A stretch of 64,000 bases of DNA, from contig JALHMW010000004.1 in assembly GCA_022843845.1 (NCBI GenBank), positions 230,905-294,904 on the forward strand, written 5' to 3'. Shown piece by piece: positions 10,051 to 19,079 of the stretch (positions within the stretch are counted from its first letter, which is position 1; every line of letters begins with the position of its first letter). The notes beneath the pieces were generated by a model. That model searched no databases. It had not been told where the DNA came from and worked only from the letters and a program-made list of their open reading frames with translations. This DNA comes from Archangium sp. (GTDB lineage Bacteria > Myxococcota > Myxococcia > Myxococcales > Myxococcaceae). The position numbers and the translations under genes are program-made.

Positions 10051-11361
10051 ATGCAGAGCCGACTGTCCATGAGAGTTCTTCCATTGCTCCTGCTGGGGAG
10101 CTGCGCGGCCCTCGTGACCGCTCGCGCGCCGGCCACGGTGGCCCTGGCCCCGACGGACCTCGACGACGCCGGCTTTCCTGACGCTGGGCTGGCCGAGTGG
10201 AGCGCGCTGGGTGATGCCGGAGCCGTGGTGTCGCAGGTGTTCGACGCCGGCGACGACCTCGACAGCGAGCTGACCGGCGGCGACGAGCCAGGCGAGGAGG
10301 AGCGTGCCGGAGAAGAGCCGGGCGACGAGCTGGCAGACCAGGCACCGAGCGACGCGGGCTGGCAGTACACGCTCGAGCTGTCGGACGAGGCCCTCGCGAA
10401 GACGTGGAAGGACGCTCTGCCCGCGCTCGGCAGCATCTCGATGGGCTTCGTGCAGGAAGGCCGGTTGATCAACGGCGTGCCCTTTCCGCAAGGCGATGGG
10501 TGGACGGTCGTCTCTCCCGAAGCGACGTACGGCACGCGGGAGACCGTCGACTTCGTGGCCTCGGCCATCCGCCAGGTGAAGGCGTGGCACCCCGACGCAC
10601 CGCCGCTCCGCGTGAATCAGATCAGCGCCCGCGAAGGCGGCTACCTGCGCCCTCACAAGACGCACCAGAACGGGCGCGACGTCGACCTGGGCTTCTATTA
10701 CCCCGGTGGCGAGACGGTTCGTGTGCGCGAGCGGGAGAAGGTCATCGACGTCGCGTTGAACTGGGCACTGGTGAAGGCGCTGGTGATGCACGGTGACGTG
10801 CAGTTCATCCTCGTCGACCAACGGGTGCAGAAGGTGCTGTTCGAGCACGCGAAGAAGGCAGGCGAAGACCCGGTGTGGCTCGACTCGCTGTTTCACGCGG
10901 GCAGAGGCTCGATGCTTCAGCATGCGCGACGGCACCGCGACCACTTCCACGTGCGGTACTTCAACGCACGCGCGCAGGAGCTGGGCGTTCGCGTCGCGCC
11001 GCTGCTCGCCGAGCGCCCGGAAGAGAACATCGCGATGCACCGGGTGAAGAAGGGCGACACGCTGGGAGGCATCGCCTCGCGCTACGGCTCGAGCGTCTCG
11101 TCGATCCGGAAGGCGAGCGGGTTGTCGAACAACCTGCTGCGCATCGGGCGCGTGTTGAAGGTGCCGCTGCGGAAGCCCTGCACCACCTGCCCGGTGCCGC
11201 CGCTGACCATCGTTCCACCGCGGCGACTGCCTCCGGTACCCGAGACGGCCGCGATCGTGACGGCGCCCGTCTCTGACGCTGGAGTGCCCGACGGGGCGGC
11301 CGACGCAGGCATCGACGCGACGGGCGCCGAGGTCACCGCGTCGCCTTCGGCTTCTCGCTGA
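10051..11361 (+). CDS. Exported M74 (MepA-like) murein endopeptidase with LysM domain
   Basis: A 436-residue secreted protein. The signal peptide ends near LLLLGSCAA, so it may be a lipoprotein at Cys18; ATG 10069 is an alternative start. An acidic Asp/Glu/Gly-rich linker spans about 35-100. The M74 penicillin-insensitive endopeptidase domain covers about 120-305, with metal-site residues His202, His205, Asp210 and Asp212 (HKTHQNGRDVDLGFY) and His298/His300 (HRDHFHVRYF). A LysM domain follows (about 330-372; HRVKKGDTLGGIASRYG) and would hold the enzyme on peptidoglycan. The family cleaves D-Ala-mDAP cross-links. The LysM fusion is unlike E. coli MepA, which lacks it. Likely role: periplasmic cell-wall remodelling. 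Confidence 0.88.
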   Translation: MQSRLSMRVLPLLLLGSCAALVTARAPATVALAPTDLDDAGFPDAGLAEWSALGDAGAVVSQVFDAGDDLDSELTGGDEPGEEERAGEEPGDELADQAPSDAGWQYTLELSDEALAKTWKDALPALGSISMGFVQEGRLINGVPFPQGDGWTVVSPEATYGTRETVDFVASAIRQVKAWHPDAPPLRVNQISAREGGYLRPHKTHQNGRDVDLGFYYPGGETVRVREREKVIDVALNWALVKALVMHGDVQFILVDQRVQKVLFEHAKKAGEDPVWLDSLFHAGRGSMLQHARRHRDHFHVRYFNARAQELGVRVAPLLAERPEENIAMHRVKKGDTLGGIASRYGSSVSSIRKASGLSNNLLRIGRVLKVPLRKPCTTCPVPPLTIVPPRRLPPVPETAAIVTAPVSDAGVPDGAADAGIDATGAEVTASPSASR

Positions 11362-11386
11362 GGAGGCGCCCGAGCGCAGGGTGACG

Positions 11387-11542
11387 TCAACGGCAAGCGG
11401 AACGCCACGCGCTGCGCGCTGGCGAGGCCTGCAGCCGCGAGTCCTCGGCGACGGTCGACTGAAGCCCCGCGTCGGCCAACTCGACGCCCCCATCGGCCTC
11501 GGCGCTCGCCAGCACCACGCTCACCATCAGCAGACTGACCAT
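11387..11542 (-). CDS. Possible small secreted peptide (51 aa)
   Basis: A short frame of 51 codons on the minus strand, 25 bases after the stop of the Cys-rich repeat lipoprotein and in the same direction. It starts MVSLLMVSVVLASA, a compact hydrophobic stretch with a plausible signal peptidase I site (ASA before EADGG). The mature part of about 37 residues contains DGG and DAG, as in the linkers of secreted proteins elsewhere in this window, and one Cys near the end. No convincing Shine-Dalgarno sequence precedes the ATG. It could be a real exported peptide or the start of a truncated protein. Confidence is low to moderate. Confidence 0.35.
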   Translation of the reverse strand: MVSLLMVSVVLASAEADGGVELADAGLQSTVAEDSRLQASPARSAWRSACR

Positions 11543-11567
11543 GCAGGCCGTCTACCGCGCAGGTGCG

Positions 11568-13139
11568 TCACCGCAACCGTCGACAGTCGCGTGAGCAGCC
11601 ATCACCATCGACGGTGTTGCCGTCGTCACACACCTCGCCGGCGTCGAAGCGACGGTCTCCACAGCGGGGCGCGGTGCAGTCGGTGCGGCAGAGCGTCGCC
11701 GTGTCGAGGGCCTCGATGGTGATGGGCTCGGTGCGGTTGAGCGCGATGCGGGTGCCGTCGTCTTTCACGAAGCCCCACGTCGTGATGCCGACCTGAAACC
11801 GGGGCGTGACGGTGATGCGCCAGCGGCCGGGGAACGGGAGCGGCCCGAGCGCGCCACCATCGCTGTTGCGCACGAAGCTCCAGCGACCAGACGCGGTGCC
11901 GTTGGGGCCGAGGAAGAACTCGCTCGGCGTGTCGTCGGTCACGTCGACACCCGTGCCGGCAGGGAGGCCGGTGATGTCCATCTCGACCTCTGACTGCGCC
12001 TGCGAGAGGCCGGTGCCGTCGAAGTCGATGCCGTGGGTGAGCACGAGCGAGAGCCGGCCCGTGTTCGCGTCGGCGAAGAGGTAGATGCGGCTCTCTCCGA
12101 CGGCCTCGAGCCCCGTGTGCGAGCTGGCGGAGCGGTAGTCGTAGAACTGCTGAACCGTTCGCGGGCGAACGATGGCGTCGGTGCCGATGCGGGTGCCCGA
12201 GGGTTGGGTGATGCGGAACGCGGGCGTATCGCCGTTCATCGCGCCCAGGTCGCACGCCTCGCCGCCAGCCCGTCGCCCATCGCCACAGACCGGCGGGGTG
12301 CAGGCGTTGGTGCAGAAGTCATCGTCGACGGTGTTGCCGTCGTCGCACGGCTCGACGCCCGCGTGAACGAAGCCGTCTCCACACCTCGCAGGAACACACG
12401 CGATGCACGCGTCGCCGTTCGTCTCGTTGCCGTCGTCGCAGGCCTCGACCCCACGTCGGACCTTGCCGTCGCCACAGCGCGCGAGGGCGCAGCTCACGCA
12501 GGCGTCTTCGTCGTCGACGTTCGCATCGTCACAGGCCTCGACGCCTCGATGGAGCACGCCGTCTCCACATCGGGCTGGCACACACGCCGAGCGGCACGCA
12601 TCACCTTCGTCCTGATTGCCGTCGTCGCACTGCTCGACGCCACGCTGCACGAAGCCGTCACCACACCGAGCGAGCCGGCACTGAATGCACTCGTCGTCGT
12701 CCTGCTGGTTCGCGTCGTCACAGGCCTCGAGGCCCTGTCGAACCCGCCCATCGCCGCACGTCGCAGGCAGACACGAGTTGAGGCACGCGTCGTCTTCGCG
12801 GGTGTTCGCATCGTCACACTGCTCCGGCGCTTGCGTGACGCCGTCGCCGCACGAGATGGGCCCACAGCTCGTCGAGCACGTCATGGAGCCCATCGCGCCG
12901 TCGTCGCACTGCTCCACACCGGTCCAGGTGACGCCGTCTCCACAGCTGGCGCGCGTGCACATGGCCCTGCAGGCGTCGGTGTCGGTGGTGTTCCCGTCGT
13001 CGCACGCCTCGCCCTCGGCGATGACGCCATCTCCGCACCGGTTCGGAGGTGGTGGCACCACGACGGGCGCCGGAGGAACGAGGTCGGTCCGGCCACACCC
13101 CGACGCGAGCACGACACCGACCAGGAACAGAGACCGCAC
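11568..13139 (-). CDS. Cys-rich repeat lipoprotein (myxobacterial CGDG...CDDGN repeats)
   Basis: A 523-residue lipoprotein from a GTG start at 13139, chosen because it begins a perfect signal peptide (RSLFLVGVVLASGC, lipid Cys at about 15). Nine successive repeats of 30-40 residues follow, each CGDG-x(4-6)-G-x-E-x-CDD-(G/A)-N and later Cys pairs, like the myxobacterial disulfide-repeat family (TIGR02232). A non-repeat domain of about 190 residues comes next, rich in beta-type sequence (IYLFADANTGRLSLVLTHG). A tenth CGD...CDDGN repeat closes the protein. The repeats probably form small disulfide-locked modules outside the cell; binding partners are unknown. It is divergent from the zinc-finger kinase, with 84 bases between the starts. 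The open frame continues upstream only as antisense of the kinase. Confidence 0.85.
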   Translation of the reverse strand: MRSLFLVGVVLASGCGRTDLVPPAPVVVPPPPNRCGDGVIAEGEACDDGNTTDTDACRAMCTRASCGDGVTWTGVEQCDDGAMGSMTCSTSCGPISCGDGVTQAPEQCDDANTREDDACLNSCLPATCGDGRVRQGLEACDDANQQDDDECIQCRLARCGDGFVQRGVEQCDDGNQDEGDACRSACVPARCGDGVLHRGVEACDDANVDDEDACVSCALARCGDGKVRRGVEACDDGNETNGDACIACVPARCGDGFVHAGVEPCDDGNTVDDDFCTNACTPPVCGDGRRAGGEACDLGAMNGDTPAFRITQPSGTRIGTDAIVRPRTVQQFYDYRSASSHTGLEAVGESRIYLFADANTGRLSLVLTHGIDFDGTGLSQAQSEVEMDITGLPAGTGVDVTDDTPSEFFLGPNGTASGRWSFVRNSDGGALGPLPFPGRWRITVTPRFQVGITTWGFVKDDGTRIALNRTEPITIEALDTATLCRTDCTAPRCGDRRFDAGEVCDDGNTVDGDGCSRDCRRLR

Positions 13140-13223
13140 CAGCAGAGTGTCGCACCGGACGGTCGACCCGTCGAACGAGGGACGATCGATGACAACCGCA
13201 CCGACCCGAAAGAGACTCGCGCC

Positions 13224-16067
13224 GTGACGCAGGCCGGCTGCCCCGATCCCGAGACGCTGGCCCGGTACGCAGAGTCGGCCCTGGACGCTTCGGCCGCGGA
13301 GGCCGTTCGAACGCACCTCGACGGCTGCGCGCAGTGCCGGGAGGTGCTCGTCACGCTGGTGCGCTCGAGCCACCCTTCGCCGGGCCCGAGCAATGACACG
13401 CCGTGGGATGTCCCGCTGCCTGGCACGATGCTGGGCCGGTATCGCGTGACGGGAACGCGCGGCGCAGGCGGCATGGGTGTCGTCCTGGCGGCGTATGATC
13501 CTCAGCTCGACCGGCAGATCGCGCTGAAGCTCCTTCGGCCCGACGCGAGCACCAGCACACCGGAGCGCAGCCACCAGCGCCTGGTTCGCGAAGCGCAGTT
13601 GATGGCCCGCGTGCGCCACCCGAACGTCGTCACCGTGCACGACGTCGTCCTCGAAGGTGAGCGCGTCGTCATCGCGATGGAGCTCGTCCAGGGCCAGACG
13701 TTGAGGGACTGGCTCGAGCTGAAGCCACGCTCGCGCTCGGAGGTCCTCGCCGTCTTCAGCGCTGCAGGCCGAGGACTCGCGGCCGCCCACGCAGCAGGGG
13801 TCGTGCATCGTGACTTCAAGCCCGACAACGTGCTCGTCGATGAGGGCGGGCAGGTGCTCGTCTCGGACTTCGGCCTCGCCTGGTCGCAGACGGCGCCGGG
13901 TCTCACCGTCGAGACCGCGCGCCCGCAGACGGTGACGTCGGGCCTGAGCCGGGCCTCCGCGACCATCGGCACGCCCGCGTACATGGCCCCGGAGCAACTG
14001 CTCGGAGAGCCCGTCGACGCCAGGGCCGACCAGTTCTCGTTCTGCGTCGCGCTGTATGAGGCGATCGAGTACGCGCGGCCCTTCGAGGGAAACACCGTCA
14101 AGGAGCTGCTCGGCGCGATGGAGGCTGGCCGCATTCGACCGATGGTTCGCGCGGCCCCAGCGCATCTCGTCGCGGCGATTCAGCGTGGGCTCGCGCGCGC
14201 ACCATCCGCCCGCTTCCCGTCGATGGAGGCGTTGCTCGAGCAGCTCCGTGAGAGGTCCCGAGTTCGTCGCGCCATGGCCATCGCCGTCGTGCTCGCGACA
14301 GTCGCCGTCGCTGGCGCCGTCTGGAGCAACCGTCACTCGAAGTGCGGCGAGACCCAGGCGCGCTTGAAGGCGGTGTGGCCGAAGGCGCGTGAAGACGACG
14401 TCATCGTGAGACTCTCCAGGCAGGTCAGCGCGGAGCGGGCAGCGAGCGCTGGCGAAACCCTGCGCGACGTCGTCAGCAGCCTCGAGTCGGCGTGGACGGG
14501 CGTGTGCGCGGGGACCGACGAGCGCTCGACGAGGACCCGCACCTGCCTCGAGGCGCGCGTGCAGCAGGCAGAGGTAACGGCGACCGTGCTCGCGCTCCCT
14601 CAGACCGAGCCGCGGGCAGTGCTCGCGCTCTCCGCCCGACTCGAAGGCGCCGACGCGTGCCTGGCGGGTGAGCTGCTCACCCTGCTTCCCCCTCCGACGA
14701 ACGACGCGACGCTCACGACGATTCGCGAGGCCAGGGTCGCGGCGATGACGGCTGACGCGGCGCGGCTCTCGGGGAAGCTCGACGACGCGGCAGGGCACGC
14801 CAAACGCGCGGTCGAGCTCGCGCGCACCACCGGGTGGCGGCCGGTCGAGGCCGACGCGTTGCTCGCCAGCGCACAGGTCTCTCGGGCGCGCGGTCGCTTC
14901 GAGGAAGCCGAGGCGGTGCTGACCGAAGCGCTGCTGGCGGCCGAAGCAGGTCGTCACTTCGAAGCCCTCGCCCGCATCGCGGTGCAGCACGTGCTCGTCG
15001 TCGGCACGCAGACCGTGCGGCCTCGAGATGCCGAGCCCTGGGTGAAGCGCGCCGAGGCTGCGCTCGAACAACTCCCGAGGCCCAGGCTGCGCGCCGAGGT
15101 CGACGTCGCCATCACGATGCTCCGGGCGGCGCAGGGGCGCCTCGACGAGGGCATTGCCGTCAGCGATCGCGCGCTCGAGTGGACGACGAAGCACGACCCG
15201 GTCTCCACGGGCGATCTCCGCTCGCTCCGAGCGCAGCTGAACCTGCAGCACGGCCGCCACTCGGTGGCCCTCGACGAAGCGCGCCTCGCGGCCGAGCTCC
15301 GGCTGTCGCTGCTCGGCCCGTCTCATCCGCTCTCGATGCACGCTCGGCTGACGCTGGGTGAGGCGCAGGCGCGCGCGGGCCTGGCGGCTGACGCGGAGAA
15401 GACGCTCACCGCCGCGCTCGATGAGGTGCGCAAGCGGAGCGACCTGAACCCCGTGACTGCAGCGACCGGACTCGCGGCGCTCTCCCTCGCGCTCGAGCAG
15501 CGTGGGCAACCTGCCGAAGCCCTCGTCGCCGCGACCCAGGCCCGAGAGCTGGTGGTCAGCCTCGTCGGCCCGAAGCATCGCTACGCAGCGCTGGCGGAGC
15601 GCGGAGTCGGTGAACGCCTCAACGCCATGGGACGGTACGACGAGGCAGTGGAGACGCTCCTGCGGGCCATCACGATCGGCAGCGAAGCCGTCGGCGCCGA
15701 GCACGCCGAGACCCTCGAGAGCCGCGCGGTGCTCGCGATCGTCCAGGCGAGCCACGGTGACGCTGCAGCGCGACGCGAAGCGATGGAGCTCATCGAGACG
15801 TGTGCGAGGACGCCCGCCGCATCAGGGAGCGCGCTGGTGCTCTCTCACCTGGCCCTCGCCTGGACGCCGGACGCGACGGCGGACGAGCGAAAGGCTGCGC
15901 TCACGACGGCAAAGCGCGTGCGAGGAGATACGCATCCAGACGTGCTCGACGCGCTGCTGCTCGAGGTCCGCGCGTCGAAGGATGCGACTGCAGCCGCCGA
16001 GGCGACCGCGATGTTCTCGCGGCTCCAGCTCGCCGACCTGTCCCTCGCACCGTTGACGCTGCCGTAG
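13224..16067 (+). CDS. Zinc-finger / Ser-Thr protein kinase / TPR membrane protein
   Basis: A 947-residue protein from the GTG at 13224. The N-terminus (about 5-40) resembles an anti-sigma-factor zinc finger: a helix, then HLDGCAQC (His31, Cys35, Cys38). The Hanks-type kinase domain is about 70-345: glycine loop GAGGMG, Lys102, HRDFKPDN (Asp197), DFG Asp215 and GTPAYMAPEQ. All catalytic residues are present. A single membrane helix lies at about 350-367. The C-terminal 580 residues are helical, with TPR-like units (for example GRFEEAEAVLTEALLAAEAG) and would lie outside the membrane. It is separated from a convergent sigma factor by one gene, and the zinc finger suggests it could bind that factor. 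Kinase call is very sure; the sigma link is inference. Confidence 0.92.
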   Translation: MTQAGCPDPETLARYAESALDASAAEAVRTHLDGCAQCREVLVTLVRSSHPSPGPSNDTPWDVPLPGTMLGRYRVTGTRGAGGMGVVLAAYDPQLDRQIALKLLRPDASTSTPERSHQRLVREAQLMARVRHPNVVTVHDVVLEGERVVIAMELVQGQTLRDWLELKPRSRSEVLAVFSAAGRGLAAAHAAGVVHRDFKPDNVLVDEGGQVLVSDFGLAWSQTAPGLTVETARPQTVTSGLSRASATIGTPAYMAPEQLLGEPVDARADQFSFCVALYEAIEYARPFEGNTVKELLGAMEAGRIRPMVRAAPAHLVAAIQRGLARAPSARFPSMEALLEQLRERSRVRRAMAIAVVLATVAVAGAVWSNRHSKCGETQARLKAVWPKAREDDVIVRLSRQVSAERAASAGETLRDVVSSLESAWTGVCAGTDERSTRTRTCLEARVQQAEVTATVLALPQTEPRAVLALSARLEGADACLAGELLTLLPPPTNDATLTTIREARVAAMTADAARLSGKLDDAAGHAKRAVELARTTGWRPVEADALLASAQVSRARGRFEEAEAVLTEALLAAEAGRHFEALARIAVQHVLVVGTQTVRPRDAEPWVKRAEAALEQLPRPRLRAEVDVAITMLRAAQGRLDEGIAVSDRALEWTTKHDPVSTGDLRSLRAQLNLQHGRHSVALDEARLAAELRLSLLGPSHPLSMHARLTLGEAQARAGLAADAEKTLTAALDEVRKRSDLNPVTAATGLAALSLALEQRGQPAEALVAATQARELVVSLVGPKHRYAALAERGVGERLNAMGRYDEAVETLLRAITIGSEAVGAEHAETLESRAVLAIVQASHGDAAARREAMELIETCARTPAASGSALVLSHLALAWTPDATADERKAALTTAKRVRGDTHPDVLDALLLEVRASKDATAAAEATAMFSRLQLADLSLAPLTLP

Positions 16068-16089
16068 GGAGCGCTTCTTCGAGCGCCGA

Positions 16090-16800
16090 CTACTTCGACA
16101 CGGCACGCTTGCGACGCAGAGGGAGCTTCTTCCGCGAGGGCTTCGTCGACGGCGCCGCGCGCTTCGGCTTCGGCTTCGGAGCCGCGGCCAACTTCCGCGC
16201 TCCGGCGAATTTCGGCCGCAGGTTCTCGCAGAGGAAACACTCGCACCGCCCGCTCGAGGCAGCCGCGGCGAGGCGAGCCACATCGGCCTTCGACAGCGCG
16301 CCGAGCGACTGCGGTCCGACGTCGACGTCGAACACGAAGGTTCCAGGCTTTCCGCGCACGACGCCGACGAGGAACGGCTTCTTGTCGACGAGCACCTCCA
16401 CCAGCGGAACGTCCGAGCTGCCGAGCAGCGCCGGGAGGTCGAAGGTCGGCCCTCTCCAGTCGATGTCGAACGCATTGAACCACTTCGCCAGGTGCGGGCG
16501 CGTCGCGAACATCGTCGCCAGGGCGAGCGTGGTCCAGTGGAGGCCGGCGGCAGCGGAAAGCGCGTATTCCTTGTCGGGGTCGAAGGTGAAGTCGAACGGG
16601 CCCTTCAGCTTCGCAACCTGCCGCTCCAGCGAGTGCTCCAACCAGCCCAGCGAGTTGGTGTGCGAGGTGCGAGGGACGTACTTGATGCGGTTGCGAAGGC
16701 CCGGAGAGAGAAAGTTCGTGAAGAGCAGCTTCGCGAGCTTGCTCCACTGGGGCTTCTTCGATCCGCCGACTGGAACGAGGTCGAGCTCGAGCGTGTGCAT
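16090..16800 (-). CDS. Hypothetical protein with CxCxxC motif and basic tail
   Basis: A 236-residue protein that I do not recognise. It begins with beta-type sequence (MHTLELDLVPVGG). It has no signal peptide or membrane helix. A CECFLC cluster near residue 187 could bind a metal. The last 40 residues are Lys/Arg/Pro-rich (KPKPKRAAPSTKPSRKKLPLRRKRAVSK-like composition), suggesting a disordered, possibly nucleic-acid-binding tail. It lies 22 bases from the convergent kinase gene and 27 bases downstream of the sigma factor in the same direction, so it is probably in the sigma factor's transcript. Confidence 0.65.
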   Translation of the reverse strand: MHTLELDLVPVGGSKKPQWSKLAKLLFTNFLSPGLRNRIKYVPRTSHTNSLGWLEHSLERQVAKLKGPFDFTFDPDKEYALSAAAGLHWTTLALATMFATRPHLAKWFNAFDIDWRGPTFDLPALLGSSDVPLVEVLVDKKPFLVGVVRGKPGTFVFDVDVGPQSLGALSKADVARLAAAASSGRCECFLCENLRPKFAGARKLAAAPKPKPKRAAPSTKPSRKKLPLRRKRAVSK

Positions 16801-16827
16801 GGAGAGGCTAGCCTGCGACTCGCGTTC

Positions 16828-17724
16828 TCAATCCGACTTGTTGCGTGACGCGAGCCCCATGCCGAGGCTGATGGACAGGTTGCTCTGCACGGCGCCCATC
16901 ATCTCGTCGAGCTCGGCCTCCGACACGCCCAGGCTCGCGGCCAGTCGCGTGCGCGTGCTGCTGACGAGGTGCTCCCGGGCCGCGGTCAGCCACCTCGCCG
17001 CCGTCGCGCGGTGCACGTCGTAGACCTTCCCGATGTCGTCGATGCTCAACCCGTCGACGAGGCTCATGCGCAACACGGTGCGCTCGCGTTGATCGAGCCC
17101 GGCGAGCGCGTCGGCGAAGCAGGCCTTGAAGTGACGCCGATGCTGTTGCTTCAAGAACCGCAGCTCGGGGTCGGCGTCTGGCGCGGGGAGCGTGGCGAGC
17201 CCTTCGTCCGACGCTTCGGCGTTCACGGCGGCGCCCCGGCGCAGCTTCTGAGCCGCCCGCACCGCGAGCACCTTCAGCCACACCGCGAGCGCACCGCGCC
17301 CGGAGTACGACAGGAACGCCGACGTCTGCCCGGGTCCTGGCGCGAAGAACTGGGCACGAATTCGCTGCAGCGCATCGGGCGCGAGGTCTGCATTGCCGTC
17401 GACCCGCGAGAGCACTCGGGTGAGCGGCGCGAGAAAAACCGACTCGAAGATCGACGCCGCGGCAGGCACTTCAGCGAGACACGCGGCGCAGAGCACCAGC
17501 CCTTCTCCAGAGAGCTCTTCCAGGCCGGCGTCGTCGACGTCAGCCGGCGCCACGCGCGCAACGTGGGCGGCGAACGCGTCGAGTGAGAGGTCGAGGGCGG
17601 GCCAGGCCTCCGTCCCCTCGCGGTGGAGCGCGGTGAGTGAGCGATCGAGCTGCACCGCATCGCCCACGGCACGGCCCGACGCGCTCCAGGCAGCCACGGC
17701 GGCGCTCGTCAGGGGGCGACCCAT
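16828..17724 (-). CDS. Myxococcales-type sigma-70 family RNA polymerase sigma factor
   Basis: About 298 residues from the ATG at 17724; an in-frame start at 17778 is possible. The N-terminal two thirds are weakly conserved region-2-like helices, including FLSYSGRGALAVWLKVLAVRAAQKL (about 150-175), which resembles the DNA-melting helix. The C-terminus has a clear region 4: LAGLDQRERTVLRMSLVDG, then a helix-turn-helix (LSIDDIGKVYDVHRATAARW). This fits the myxobacterial family described as TIGR03001. It would direct transcription of a small regulon. Neighbours suggest regulation by the zinc-finger kinase just beyond the next gene. It is divergent from a lipoprotein gene that may be a target. Confidence 0.82.
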   Translation of the reverse strand: MGRPLTSAAVAAWSASGRAVGDAVQLDRSLTALHREGTEAWPALDLSLDAFAAHVARVAPADVDDAGLEELSGEGLVLCAACLAEVPAAASIFESVFLAPLTRVLSRVDGNADLAPDALQRIRAQFFAPGPGQTSAFLSYSGRGALAVWLKVLAVRAAQKLRRGAAVNAEASDEGLATLPAPDADPELRFLKQQHRRHFKACFADALAGLDQRERTVLRMSLVDGLSIDDIGKVYDVHRATAARWLTAAREHLVSSTRTRLAASLGVSEAELDEMMGAVQSNLSISLGMGLASRNKSD

Positions 17725-17864
17725 CGGCGACACGATAGCCGACGACGTGCGGCACGACGGAGCGCTGTTCGAGTTCACCGGAGAGCGCGGCCCTCAAGCA
17801 GCTGAACGATTCCAAGACGATGCGATGCCGTGCGACTTCGGCACCATGTCGGGCTCCTCCCGAT

Positions 17865-19079
17865 ATGCGCCTCATTCTCCTGGCTGTCGTCGTCACTTCG
17901 TCCTTCGCCTGTCAGACCCGCGCGGTCGTCGTGCGCACCATGGAGTGCCAGCGCGTGTGCCCGGGGTGCTGCGACGTGACCGGCGCGTGCCTCACTGGCG
18001 AAGACGACGACGCGTGCGGCGCTCCGGGTGCGGCGTGCTCGGCGTGTGGGCCCTCGGAGACCTGCTCCGCCGCGCGCAGCTGCGTGGGGCGCCCGGTCGA
18101 TGGCGGCGCCGGCCAGACGTTCGATGGAGGACCCCGCGAGGTCGACGCAGGCGCCAGTGCGGTGGACGCGGGCGTGCTGCCGGTGCCCGACGCCGGAACC
18201 AGCACTCCGACGCCCTGCCCGCCCGACGGCTGGTGCATGGATGGGCTCGACGCGATGGGCCGGCCAATCACCACGACTCACCTGCGCTCGGTGTGGGCGC
18301 GCGCGGCAGACGACGTGTGGGCCGTGGGCGATCAAGGCACGGTGGTCCACTTCGACGGCGTGACGTGGCGGGCGGCGCAGGCAGGCATCAGCGACGACTT
18401 GTTCGCCGTCTGGGCGGCCGGTCCCAACGACGTCTGGGTGACTGGCGGCAGCGGTAACCCTTCGCAGGACATCGGCGTCATCCTCCACTTCGACGGCGCG
18501 GCCTGGAGCGTCGTGCGTCGCGGCCTCAAACGAATCGACGCGGTGTGGGGCTCGAGCGCGTCTGACGTCTGGTTCGCGGGCAACGGCGGCACGATGCTCC
18601 GGTGGAACGGCGCGATGCTGTCGACGGTCGCCAGCAACACCACGCGAGACATCGTCGACCTCACGGGCAACGGGACCCGTGCGTGGGCGGTGGGCTCGTC
18701 GGGGCTCATCCTCTCGTGGGACGGCGCGAGCTGGAGCGAGGTGCCAACGGGCATGACGAGCGGGCTCACCTCGGCGCTCGCGTTCGGCGCGTCACTCACC
18801 TGGGTCGCCGGCGGCAACGGTGCGTTCGCGACGTGGGATGGCGCGACGTGGCGCACGCTCTCGGTCGGGCAGAACGTGACGGTGATGGGCCTGTGGGGCG
18901 CGCGGCCTGACGCGGTGTGGAGCGTCGGCCCCGACGGCGAGCTTCACTTCTTCAACGGCGTGTCACCGACGCTCAAGACGAGCCCGACGACGCGCTTCTT
19001 GCGTGACGTGCACGGGAGCGACGCGCGGAACATCTGGGCGGTCGGCTTCAGCGGAACGGTGCTGCGCTATCGGCCCTGA
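17865..19079 (+). CDS. Propeller-repeat lipoprotein
   Basis: A 404-residue predicted lipoprotein; the ATG at 17865 starts the signal peptide MRLILLAVVVTSSFAC. A Cys-rich segment (about 28-80; CQRVCPGCC, ACGAPGAACSACG) and an Asp/Ala/Gly linker follow. The rest is repeated blades of 40-50 residues ending DVWAVG-, DVWVTG-, DVWFAG- and NIWAVG-like motifs followed by a G-x-(I/V/L)-x-x-(F/W)-(D/N)-G strand, typical of a beta-propeller with about seven blades. Probably surface exposed. It is divergent from the sigma factor, with 140 bases between starts, and overlaps the convergent cysteine desulfurase by 13 bases. Ligand unknown. Confidence 0.78.
   Translation: MRLILLAVVVTSSFACQTRAVVVRTMECQRVCPGCCDVTGACLTGEDDDACGAPGAACSACGPSETCSAARSCVGRPVDGGAGQTFDGGPREVDAGASAVDAGVLPVPDAGTSTPTPCPPDGWCMDGLDAMGRPITTTHLRSVWARAADDVWAVGDQGTVVHFDGVTWRAAQAGISDDLFAVWAAGPNDVWVTGGSGNPSQDIGVILHFDGAAWSVVRRGLKRIDAVWGSSASDVWFAGNGGTMLRWNGAMLSTVASNTTRDIVDLTGNGTRAWAVGSSGLILSWDGASWSEVPTGMTSGLTSALAFGASLTWVAGGNGAFATWDGATWRTLSVGQNVTVMGLWGARPDAVWSVGPDGELHFFNGVSPTLKTSPTTRFLRDVHGSDARNIWAVGFSGTVLRYRP

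Noticed and set aside
13140..15755. Open frame of about 870 codons upstream of, and continuous with, the Cys-rich lipoprotein on the minus strand
   Set aside because: It is antisense to the kinase gene and has composition-driven Arg/Glu/Gly sequence without domains; the lipoprotein signal peptide marks the true start at 13139.
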